DNA from: Micromussa lordhowensis
Lineage: Eukaryota; Cnidaria; Anthozoa; Scleractinia; Lobophylliidae
Reading direction: 5' to 3'
NCBI GenBank assembly: GCA_964020085.1
Contig: OZ026605.1
Coordinates: 14,520,048 to 14,584,047, forward strand
DNA: 64,000 bases
Below the pieces are notes generated by a model that saw only the letters and a program-made list of their open reading frames with translations, did not search any database and had not been told where the DNA came from. The translations under genes were made by a program, and so were the position numbers. Positions 1 to 31,500 of this stretch are shown one piece after another. Within the stretch, counting starts at the first letter, position 1, and each line of letters begins with the position of its first letter.

Positions 1-1506
1 GGCTAGTGGTCCTCTCTCATCAGGTGCATGAAACACCAACTGACTAACACTCCTTTTATAAGCTGATTGTTCAAACATGTTTTATCAAGTATTTTTGTTG
101 TGTGGCGGCATGCACTCGCCAGTTCGTCCCTTTTGTTCAGGGTACCGGCTCCCGGTTCACATGTGATGAAAAATTAAGTGTATAAAATTATAAAAAAATT
201 ATAAATTTATATATTTTAATTAGGCCAGTGTGAATTTTTTACTCTTGAAAATGATGTCATGACAACATTGAAATGTTGTGTTCAACTTAAATAAAATATA
301 AACTTAAATTAAGAAATTAGGCACAAAATGTCCATTTTCTAGAAAATTTCTTGTTCCATTTTCTAACACTATTTCATAAAAAAATGAGTGACCTAAAGAT
401 CCACAATGAACATGATGAAGTTCATCTTGTGGCTACCTCAATCCCTGGGACTGAAGTAGACTTTAACCTTTACTAAATAATACCCTGCCACTGGTAATGT
501 GAGCAATATAGTGCAGAAGGGTCTGCTCAAATGAACCTTTTCTTATTAAGGTCATTGTATACCTTCAGGGGTGTATCATGTCCAAGAGATGTAGCACATC
601 CAGCTTAAGTTGTAGATACCTAAACCCCTATATCAAATTGTGGGGGCGCGGTGGCCTCATGGTTAGTGCGCTCGACTCCGGAGTGAGCGCTCCGGGTTCG
701 AGCCCTGGCCGGGGACATTGTGTTGTGTTCTTGGGCAAGACACTTCACTCTCACAGTGCCTCTCACCACCCAGGTAAATAAATAAATATAAATGGGTACC
801 GGCGAATTTGATGCTGGGGGTAACCCTGTGATGGACTAGCATCCCATCCATAGCTATAGCTTCATTTGCTAGGCCAACTTTCTCTTAGAACTTCACTCGT
901 AGATGCATTTTCATTCGTTCTTCAACGTTTTTGCTTTTTCGAACTAGTCCACAGAGTTTCTGATCTGAAGGTATACGGTAACCTCAAGTAACATGTGAAA
1001 AATATAACAATTTGCCAGCAAAGTTGCTACTTGCATTAGGATTGGTGAATTTGTACCATACAACTTATTCTTATCAAAGTGTAGTATTATTACCTTGTAA
1101 CACCTTATAAGCCTGTTATAAATTAAACTTAACAAATTTGTACAAACCAATAAAATTAATATTTTTGTATTATGTTATTTTTAATTTATTTTTTAAACAA
1201 TGATAACTTTTTTTAAAAGATATATTAAAGAAGCTCTCCCAGCTATGAATATTGGTAAAAATTTGACCTTCCTTACATTTTCATATGTGCTGCTTTGTGT
1301 TTTAAACTTGGTTACAACGTTATTTTTCCCAGTGGAACTTAATTTAGCAGCAATCAACATAATCACTTGTAATTGGCACTTGGAAATTTAAGTTTTTAGA
1401 ATTCCAATTTTGTTGCAAAAGAGTCACAGCACTCCAGTTGCTTCAGTTCATATATTTACTGTCGACACGTGAATATATCAATTGAATATAATTTATAGAC
1501 ACCAAC
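1..1506 (-). other. Intron 1 of the SLC26A11-like gene (partial), non-coding
   Basis: AT-rich sequence without convincing exons. It begins at the GTTGGT donor (1506 downwards on the minus strand) and leaves the window. Its only recognisable content is the tRNA-derived SINE at 641-852. Confidence 0.6.
641..852 (+). repeat. tRNA-derived SINE (full copy)
   Basis: The head is tRNA-like, with an A-box-like GTGGCCTCATGGTTAGTGC and a B-box GGTTCGAGCCC at about 695-706. A tRNA-unrelated body follows (GGGCAAGACACTTCACTC, then CTCACCACCCAGG), then a short TAAA run and a tail (AAATGGGTACC ... GATGGACTAGCATCCCATCC). The same head and body occur on the minus strand at 43078-43205, and the same tail at 34498-34640. 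The anticodon and acceptor arms do not form a functional tRNA. Confidence 0.8.
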
Positions 1507-2400
1507 CTTAAAATCTGGAATTCCTGGTTCAACTGCATCTGTCAAGGAAAATACGTCCTTGCCTCCGGCTGATACCACTGCTTTTGCGACAGCTGCAGCT
1601 AAAATGACAACTAGAGCATTACGTCCCGTGGACACAACCCACAAAAATTTCCTGCATACTCGCTGCAACGTGGTGTCATCTTTGTCCTCATGCCATTTGA
1701 TTCTATTCAGCTTCTTAAGGATAGCTAAAAGTACAATACAAACCAAGCCCAATACAAGGTCCCAGAGCTTGGTTTTTAAAATGTTTTCAAATGTTTCGTA
1801 AACACACAAGTAGAAAGCTCTTTTTATGTTCTTCAATCCCAACAGGTTCTTCACTTGGCCAAAACCAATAGTAATGGCAGCGGCAGACACAAAACCGCTA
1901 ATTACTGGCAAAGAGATAAATCTTACAATGAAGCCAAGCTGTAAAAGGCCTAAAGTGAACTGGATGATACCGCAAAATAAAGTCACAGCTACAGCAAGTG
2001 CTGGACAACCATGAGCATAGCGGGCAACCATCAATGACATAATGGCTGTTGGACCAAGGGTAATATCTTTACTTCCACCTAACACACAATAAACAAAACA
2101 ACCCAGGTAGGCAGAGTAGAGCCCGTACTGTACGGGGAGTCCGGCAATAGTGGCATAAGCCAATCCTTGCGGAACTACCATCAAACCTACGGTCAACCCT
2201 GCGATCACGTCCCTTAGCAAGCTGGTAAAAGTGTACTTTGGAAGCCAGGACGATATTGGAACGTGTGTGAGAAGACATTTCTTGGCTACCTCCCCAACTC
2301 TTGTACACCTTTCCGCATAAGAATTATTATCGCTGCTGTCGTAACTAAGCAAGGGCGATGCTTCCGTAGCCACACTTTGGAGCTTTTTGAATTCACTCAT
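1507..2400 (-). CDS. SLC26A11: SLC26A11-like sodium-independent sulfate/anion transporter, first coding exon (5' partial gene)
   Basis: Encodes 298 codons of a SulP/SLC26 transporter, a multi-pass membrane protein exchanging sulfate, chloride or related anions. The sequence shows a hydrophilic N-terminus of about 55 residues, then the family signature region (VGLMVVPQGLAYATIAGLP, then QYGLYSAY), then successive hydrophobic segments (ITLGPTAIMSL, PVISGFVSAAAITIGFGQ). The ATG at 2398-2400 (MSEFKKLQ) is the first in-frame methionine; the frame is open further upstream but only from a GTG. The exon ends in phase 0 at 1507 with a good donor (AAG|GTTGGT). The rest of the transporter core and the C-terminal STAS domain must lie left of the window. 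Family members are about 600 residues, so roughly half is present. A11 rather than another SLC26 member rests on overall resemblance only. The gene is divergent from the SEC14L1-like gene. Confidence 0.85.
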
Positions 2401-2986
2401 GATCTTCGAAGTTCTTGTCTCTGCTACGTAAGCGATCGAAAGGTTTTTCGCAAGGCGTCCGTCACCGGTTTTGTGATCGATTCTTCGAAGTTTTATGAGG
2501 CAATCGCGTGATTTGATCACGTGTGCGAAAAAAAGTACCTTCACAGTTGAATCAAAAAGTCATCAAAGACAGAAAGATTGACAGTAATTAGTTTTCGAGA
2601 ACCATCGAAAGCTGGCAGCAATAATAAGTTTCAAGAACAGACAAAAACTATCATACCAGTGTCACGAGACAGTCGACAGAACAAACAAAATGTCAGACAA
2701 CACCTCACCGGTCCCATTATCCCATACATGAAGAATTACTTGTTCTTGAAAGAGACCACTGTACAAAGGCCTGGTAGCTGTGTTTAGTGACCTTACACAA
2801 CTGGCTCCCTCCCTACCCTACAAAGTACATAATGTTACGCCTTCCTTCATACAGCTCACGCACAAACACACGTCGTTGTGTTATGATGACACCGGTGTGT
2901 CTTGTAAAATCGGTTTTAGTTTGAACGAACTGTACATATTTTGTTTTAAAGCTAGATCTTGTGAGTAAATCTTTACTGCAATCACG
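2401..2986. promoter_or_regulatory. Divergent promoter region between SLC26A11-like and SEC14L1-like genes
   Basis: 586 bp separate the two start codons. The interval must hold both 5' UTRs and both promoters. No TATA box is evident near either start. It reads as a head-to-head arrangement; that the promoter is shared is inference from spacing only. Confidence 0.6.
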
Positions 2987-23181
<20,195 letters not shown>

Positions 23182-26100
23182 CAACGACAGTTACGAGGGG
23201 CTCAATCACCAAGTACAGCCAAATCACATGTCACAAAAAAAAGCACCAAGGGATAACAACAAAACCTACAATGAATGGCCCGGTGGTTCCTCTTGGTGAA
23301 CCCACCAAGAGTATCATTCTTTAAATTGCTATTTTCCAAGGATTTGTACATAATCCTCCCACCTCGCTGTCATGATAGTGTTGCTGTGAAAAGTAGACGG
23401 TAGCATTCATGAAACTCTACCTTAAATTGTCACACAATTATAATCTGCTGTCTAAAACTTGTATGTACCCAAATTCATAATTAGCCAATCCAAGCTGCAC
23501 ATATTGTTTTGATATCCTGCAATATCAAGTCACTGCACTGATATGACTATGATATAATGGTCACCTTGTGAAATTTGGGTAGAGCAAATAACTGATCGTA
23601 ATATTTGTTTTTGGTACACTTTGGTGGCAGGTCAGGTTGTTTGGTGTTGGCATGGGTGTTTTTGTTTGAGTACATCTCGCTAAAATACAAACCATGACTG
23701 AAGCAAATCTGTCTGATATGCCTTTGAAGTGTACGAGAAAGGAATGATTAGATATAAGGATAATTACAGTTTATGGTTCACAAGTGATGAATGCTTAGAA
23801 GAAAATGAAGTGCAAAATGTGGAATTTAATGTGGCATTAGGATTAACATATTTCTTCTTGGCATGTACAGTGTCAACTGAAAAACAAAGGTGTAACCTGA
23901 CTGCAGTATAAAGATTTGAGTTCTTTCAAAACTCAGCAAAACAGAAACCTGCGTTGCTTTACTGTTTTCACTTTTCAGTTGATTTGGCAGAAACCAACAG
24001 TTTGATTGCATTTAATGTACATCAGTTGTAAAATCAAACATCAGCAGTTTTGTCGCAAATGGAGTAGGTAACTAAAGCTTCAAGCGATCATTCAGTTTTG
24101 TGAAGACTGTCACTTATACATGATTTGCCTTGTTTTGACTTCTGACAGAGTCAGTGAATTCCTGACAAATTTCAGAGTCAAGAAGGTTCATTCTTGAAAA
24201 AGGGCTATTCTAACAGCTTTTTTAACTACAAATTATACTTGGCTTGTTCAAATGATGGAAACGCCATACCTTGTTTTTTTTTGTCTGCTGGCGGGCAAAA
24301 ATAATTTGTTGATCATACCTATTGTTTGTTGTTGAAATCACTTTGACATGCTGTTAAATATGGAGTCTGCTTCCTTGTGTTACTTTCATCATAGTGTTTT
24401 TTTATTGCTGGTAGAGAAATAAGAGAGCAGCTAGAAACACTAGACTTAACTTTGAACATGAACATGTACATAGAAGATTTTGAAATTTGCAGTCATTTGT
24501 TTTTCTGGTCCCTCCAATTCTTCCGTTGCTTTGGCCTTGTGGTCTTAAAATTTCCCATGTCTCGTTTCTGTACTTTCTGCTATTCTCTTAAATTCCCATG
24601 TCTCGTTTCTGTACTTTCTGCTATTCTCTTAAATTATATATTTTTCAATATTTTTTGGGAACTGAGTGTTTTAAATATAATCAAGTAATTCACACACAAA
24701 CGAAAGAAAGAGGTGAGCCCCTCAGGTAACAATTCACCAAGTAGAAAATTTCTACATGGAGTTATTCTTATAGAGTTGTCATTTAACAACAGCTCTTTAA
24801 GTAAAATATTAAAACAATTCTTTATGAGGATTGACATTATCAACTGTATGAATAAGAGGCAGATGGCTGGGCTTGTTGCCCAGTGATTGCTCAAGGTGCT
24901 TGACTTTGTTTTCCAGAATTCTGGATTCATGCTCATGTACTGTTCTTATTAGTTGGATTTTGGCCTGTATGTACAGGCTTGACTTTGTAACCAAGTTATG
25001 GTTAATGCCAACTGGTTAGCCTTTAGCCAGTTTGTATTCTTAACAGAGTTTTTGTTTCACATTATACATGGCCACAGAAGAAGCTTGTAGCTTTGAAGAT
25101 GACTATGTTTTAATTTATGTTTCAAGTATATAATGGGTTTCCAGATCATAAAGGGTTATCAAGCAGTGCTGTCCATGGTAATCATTTTGGGGGAGCAAAA
25201 GTAGCAACAAAACCAAATTAAGGGAAGTGTTTTGAGATGGTTTAAAAGTTGATGTCATAAATGTTGTAATATCTCAACTGCTTATACTTGGAAGCTTCAC
25301 ATATTCTAGATGTAATTAGTTGGAACATAATTTCACTGACCACAAAAATTTCAGAGGAATTTCACGCAAGAGTCATTAACTCACTTTGAACTGTTTCATG
25401 AACAATAGAATCAAGTAGGCCTGTGTTTTTTGCTTGCAGATACTCTGAGCTGTGAAACTATAGCTAGTATGAAGTCTTCTTAATTGTAATATTTAAGAAA
25501 CATGTCATGTGTGACTGTGGAAATGTTAAAATTACAAATTCCTAAAAAGAACAGCTTAATAAACAAAAGATTAATATTTAATTTGAGATCTAAATCACGT
25601 AAAATACAGCTTTATTGACTATGGAGTAGTTGTGAACAATTTGATGACAACTCTATGGAAACTAACCATACAATACATTTGCCTTCTGTAACCAAAAAAG
25701 GTTGTATAAATGTTAGCAAATTTTCAAATATGGTGTACCATAAACAATTTTTGCATTTTGGATTTCAGTGGCCTACATTTTGAAAGTAATTACCAATCCT
25801 GGAAGTTTCAATTTATGGATATGCTAGGTTTTTTTATAATAAATTGCAAGCCAACCAACTCAATTGCAGGACTTTATTGAATGCACTGTCACCATTTTAT
25901 TTATTTAATAATTACTTTTTAAGAATTTTCTTGACAGTGAAAATTGTTGAGGTTTAGAATATTCATAGAGTAGTAGAAATGATGAAATTAAAATAATTAT
26001 TTATTAATTATTAGCAGGGGAATTTTTGGCAAGAAATAATATTAGTGTTTAGTTATGAGTCTTTTCCATCAAGAAGTTATTAAATTTCAGTAGGAATGTA

Positions 26101-26500
26101 AATCACAGCATGTAATTAATTTTGATAAATCAAATCTTTTTGACTGGAATAGGATTAGTAAATAAGGCTTTTCCTGTTAGTCAAAATTCAGGGTTTGTAA
26201 CATGCCCACTTTGTTAACAGTTTCTATGGTAGTTGTAGACCTGTACGCAAACAGATTAGTAATTTAAGAAGGTTTAAAGTAAGGTAATATGAAGATAAGA
26301 ATGCATCAAAATGTTTCAGTTAAAATGGCTGAAGGGTTCCGCTCATTTTTAGATTACTTTTCTGTAGGTTAGATTAAATTTTCAAATGTTGTAGTAGAAT
26401 AACTTGCCTATTATGGCACTACAGGTTATTTATATTGTTATTGAAAATTGATCAATTCTGTAAATCTTAATTCTTGCAAATAAATTTCAAATAAAATATA
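23182..26500 (+). other. Probable 3' UTR of SEC14L1 plus downstream sequence
   Basis: No coding frames recognised. Candidate poly(A) signals are AATAAA at 25558-25563 and a clustered pair near 26480-26500. Contains a perfect 41-bp tandem duplication (24552-24633). Which signal is used cannot be told from sequence. Confidence 0.4.
24552..24633. repeat. 41-bp tandem duplication
   Basis: Two adjacent copies of a unit that starts TTCCCATGTCTCGTTTCTG, at 24552-24592 and 24593-24633. They look identical, suggesting a recent duplication. Confidence 0.85.
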
Positions 26501-26888
26501 GCAGTGTTTGCATTGATTTTTTTTAAATTTGTTGATAATTGTTACCATTTAAGAACTTAAGGTAGGAAACATTTTCTGTGATTATTTAATTATTATAGAA
26601 ATTGGAGTGGAAGGTTAGGGGAACAAGGAATGCTCTCTCAAAAATCTTGCTTAAAAAATAAAGGAACTTGATCACTAATCTGTTTATTTCGATTTTCAAA
26701 AATTATTGCTAATTATTAGCATGCACAAGGTCTGCGTTTCTCCCATGTTAAAGACATGTAACTTATAACGTGCACTGTATTACAGACTGTTGTTTTAAAA
26801 CAATGTTGAAAGTTGATAAAATATGTAGAATAAAAAAAGGCTAACTAAGCATTCAGGTTCACGTCAAGTATATTTTAATATTGACTCA

Positions 26889-27381
26889 TGGTTGCCACAG
26901 GCATCACTTTTTAAAATTCCCCGACTTTTCCCTGATAAAACTTAACTTTCCCAGACCGTTTTGTGAACCTCCTATATCCATAGAAGTTTTTGTAGAGCAT
27001 TACATCTCCACAAATTCATCACCAATCACTTTGTACTTCTTCTCTTGCATGTACATAAAAAATGGTGACATGCTACCATGGTTATCAATGGTTTTTGGTC
27101 TGTTGTAGAAGTTTTTATTCAACCCGACGCCTGAACTTGTTTGTTAACAATCATTCCTACATAATGAACTCTTTATTCACTAAGGGAAATATTGCTGAGA
27201 TCACAGTGACCCCAAATTAAATGTTTCTTCTGGCCTTCAATGGTATTTAATCAGCCATGTTAAATTATTCTATTTTCACTGGCTTTTCTTCAAAATGTCA
27301 GTTTTCCCAGACTCAAAATAAAATTCCTGACGTTGAAGAATATTTTCCCTGATCATTAATTTCCTGATCTGTGGCAACCCT
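26889..27381. mobile_element. MITE with GGTTGCCACAG terminal inverted repeats
   Basis: GGTTGCCACAG at the left end and CTGTGGCAACC at the right end, about 490 bp apart. Internal repeats such as TTCCC(C/T)GA and CCAGAC appear in inverted form near both ends. No transposase. The superfamily is not determined. It lies between SEC14L1 and DPH7. Confidence 0.6.
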
Positions 27382-28108
27382 GTGACTTAATACAAAGTAA
27401 CTCTTAGTACATTTCAGGGATGTTAGTTGCTTCCAGTATTTATTTAGTATGTTTTTTTTTTTTTTACTGGAATACCACGCTTCAATCCACTGTGGCAATT
27501 GTCAATATTATCTTGGTTGATGTGTTCTTCTTTTCATTTGAAATTCAATGGATAAAGACGAGTTGTTTATATGGAGATGAAACAGAGGATTTGTTCAACT
27601 GTGTTGTTCTATAAATTTTTATAGTTAGTAACCTAAATCATCTTTAAAACTTAAATTGGCTGGTTCGACAGTCCTTAGTCTCTCCTATTAAACTAACTAT
27701 CAAATAAATAATTACAATTTATCCCAAAGGTTGACATACAACACAAGTTACTAAATACTCAATGAACATTTCCATGCTTTTTTTTATGAAACTTTCCTGA
27801 CAAATGTGGGAGCCTCTAAAAATTAAAAAATTCCTGGGGTCTGCATGCCCCCAAACCCTGCTAACGGTTAGCGCATTGAGCTCTTGTTTTCTTTCTCTTT
27901 CCTCCATAGCCCTGACTTCCAGCCTTCCATGTGAACACTTGATTTAAGTTTAAGTAAAGAGTGAAGAGAACAACTATAAACTACAGTAAAAGAACCTGGA
28001 CTATTTGGTCCAGATCTCAATGACGCAGCCTTTACATCCCTTCATCTTCCAGACACCGCATTGTTCTACACTTAATCAAAGTGTTTTCATAACTAGGTCG
28101 TTAAAATA

Positions 28109-28265
28109 CTGTGGAACCAAGGGACTGGCAAAAAATGTTTGCTATAACAAGGTTTTGTTGTATCAAGGTTCTTTTCCATATATTTTACTATTACTGTGGC
28201 CAGGAAAATAATTTGTTCTACCAAGGACTTTGTTATATAAAGGTTTGTTAAACAGAGGTTCCTTT
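28109..28265. mobile_element. Pogo/Tc1-like MITE (degenerate)
   Basis: Begins CTGTGGAACC after a TA and ends near AACAGAGGTTCC. The internal GCTATAACAAGGTTTTGTTG and TTATATAAAGG motifs match (inverted) those of the clearer element at 44019-44194. Confidence 0.5.
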
Positions 28266-28559
28266 GTGGTGGGTTTGATACCTCTTAGGGTGTTTGGCCT
28301 CAAAAGGTCCACAGCGGCAGCTTTCACAGTAACTTTTAGGGTATTGAGCCAAAAGAAGTTATTTAATGTGTTGTTTGAGAATTGGTACCTCTTAGGGGTG
28401 AAAATCACTTCAAGCCAGGCCCACAAAACAGAATCTTGGTACCTCTTAGGGGTTCATTTCAAAATTTCCGATGAGCAGCCCCATCCTTTTAACATGGGAG
28501 TTCCCCCGTAAATAGGTTTCATCTCCGCAACTCTCTCAAGTCTGGCCAGTCTTTGTATG

Positions 28560-31500
28560 TTACTGTTTCACTGCCCATAAATTTAAGGCATGATCATAGA
28601 ATGAACAAGTTGCTATAAGATCTGTGTAATTTTCATCGCTGTTCTTATCTAAATCAAAATCTTTAAGTTCCTGGTTTCCTTCTGATTGTGAAACTGTTTC
28701 TCTGTGTAACTCCTTTAAACACGTCTGTATATCATCACTGCACCAGTCAGCACCGTAAGCCAAAGATGCTTGCTCCTTGTATGACACCACTTCCTCTAAG
28801 CATTGGTCTCCTGACAGTAAAAAGAGAGCAATATCAGTAGCTGTTATAAACCTTAAATTCACTCATTTATATCAAAACAGATTTTCTAAATCAAGGTAAA
28901 GAAATGTAATACGGTATATCAAACAAAATAGACTGTGTTTGAAAACACTTCCAGACGCCAAGAACAGAGTTTAAAACACAATGCAAAACAGAGTGTTTTT
29001 GACGAACTTGGAGGTGTTTAGTTGTGTGGTCAAACACTGTCTTGAGTGTTTGATATATCTTCTCAATCTAGTATGCTCATTAAGATCAGATATCCAAAAC
29101 ACTGTCATGGTCATGATTTTCTTTGCTTAAACTAGATTAATTATTGAATGAGTTGAAAAGTTTTAGTCTTACACTAATTCTTAGTCTTATACTTATTGTT
29201 AGTCTTAAACTAATTCTTAGTCTAAAATTGGCAATCAGTCACCAGAAACATCACAAAACATACCATTGCTGTTGTTGAATTTAAGGATGCGAAAGCCCTC
29301 GTACATACAAGCTGTCAACATTGTGTTGCCATGTAATGGATGCCACTTGATTCGCCATACCCCTCCTCCAGGGTGTGATGAACATAATGGGTACCTCATA
29401 TTTCTGGTGTCCCAAACAAGAATGTTTTCATCATAGCTGTCCATTGGAGAATAAATCAAAACAGAGCTCTACAAAATTACTAAAGAATTCAGTTAACTAG
29501 GTTTATTATAAGAATACTTAGATTTGATAAGATTTAGTGTGAAGTGCTAATCATTTTCTGTCCATTGGATAACAAATCAAATCAGAACAGAACTCTACAA
29601 AATTACTAAAGAATTCAGTTAACTAGGTTTATTATAAGAATACTTAGATTTGATAAGATTTAGTGTGAAGTGCTAATCATTTTCTGTCCATAGCGGTCCA
29701 TTGGATAATAAATCAAATCAGAACAGAGCTCTACAACATTACTAAAGAATTCAGTTAACTAGGTTTATTATAAGAATACTTAGATTTGATAAGATTTAGT
29801 GTGAAGTGCTAATCATTTTCTGTCCATTGGATAAGATAACAAATCAAATCAGAACAGAACTCTACAAAATTACTAAAGAACTCAGTTAACTAGGTTTATT
29901 ATAAGAATACTTAGATTTCATAAGATTTAGTGTGAAGTGCTAATCATTTTCTGTTGGGCTGTAAATAAATGTCTAAGTAAGCTTTATACAACAACAACAC
30001 AACTTAACTTTTTTCCACTGGAAAGTTAAAAAAGAAGAAGAATTTACAATGTTATACCACAGCACAAATGATATGTCTTGTTCGAACTTCATGGACTGGA
30101 AGCAACCCAGTACTGAACAAAATCTCTTGTCTTGTCTTGTCAGTGCTGATAACATTTGCTCCATAGACCATTTTACAGTTGTCTGTTCAGTGACCCGTCC
30201 TTTGAATGACAGTGAGGTTGCAGGTGACTTTGTTTTGACCCCGCTGCTTTTGTTGTGTAAATCAAGTTATTCTTGTGCTTAAGCTAGCTGGCGTTTAAAT
30301 GAGAAAAGCGGACAGGTCTGTATCAAAGCAAGGTCACTTCCAGCCAGGTACATGTAACTACATGTAAGCACACAATTGTAAAATAATGGCATGATGAGTG
30401 ACCTTTTGTAGGATTATTGCCCAAACTAGCCTATGTAGCATGCCTAAACAGTGATTAGGGGTAGGGAAGGTCAAAACACAGCCTCCTCCCTTCTTTTTCT
30501 CTCGATCCCCAATGCCTGCTACATCCTGCTACGCATGCTATGTCCAAACTAACCTTCTCACCTGCCAGTTGCCATGATGTGCTCATAAGAGAGATTACAC
30601 TGAATACTGCTCACACCCATGTCATGCCTAGAACAGAACATCAAAGACAACCCTAATGTCATAAGCCTGGTCATCACTGGAGCATAAGCAACATACATAG
30701 GTGCAGTAAGATGCTGTCAAGTATTAACACCTTTTGCTAAGAAATGTTCTAGCTAAAAGATCTAATGGATCTCTTTGGCGATATGGCAGCCATTTTGAAT
30801 TCCATTGTTTCAAATAGCTATTATGGGATGCTCAGGGGAAAATCATAATGTATTTGCCCCCTAGGCATCCCATAATAGCTATGTGAAACAATGGAATTCA
30901 AAGTGGCCACAATCACCAAAAAGGTCCATTATCAAGATCTTATTGTGTCTGTGTATGTAGCTTTTAAAATACACAATGCATGCTTACGTGTATAATCTCA
31001 TTCCCAGATCTCTGGGAACAAGATTAGCTTACATCCACTAGTTCACATCAGCTTATGAGGGTGAATGGAAAAACTGATCATTTGTTTTAATTAATCCATT
31101 AATTAAAAAATAGTAATTTAATAGACTTGAATAGTACATGTTCTAGAATAAATGGTTATACATTAACGTACCAATCATTCACAATATTATTATCAGTAAT
31201 AATTATTTGATATACAGAACATCTTGGAACGAACCTTTTACTTGTGAATGTGGGTTTCTGACAGTTTGTTCTGGTGTCCCATCCTCTAAGTAGGCAATCA
31301 TCTCCCCCTAGTGCGGCCAGTAAACATAAAATATGTTATGTTACTATGTCGAGATATGAGTAAGAAACCAACCTGGATAATTTTATCACGTTTTTGATTT
31401 GGACTTATTTGTTTTTGGAGTGAAGTGTACTAATCATTCAGCCAACATGCTTCAGACATGCCAAATTACCTAACAATGCAAACAGCAGCCACTAACCCGA

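Noticed and set aside
2401..2544. Upstream extension of the SLC26A11-like frame
   Set aside because: The frame is open to 2544 but starts with GTG and has no ATG before MSEFKK; the extra residues do not look like a transporter N-terminus.
26881..27108. 75-codon plus-strand frame
   Set aside because: Lies inside the MITE at 26889-27381 and has no protein-like features.
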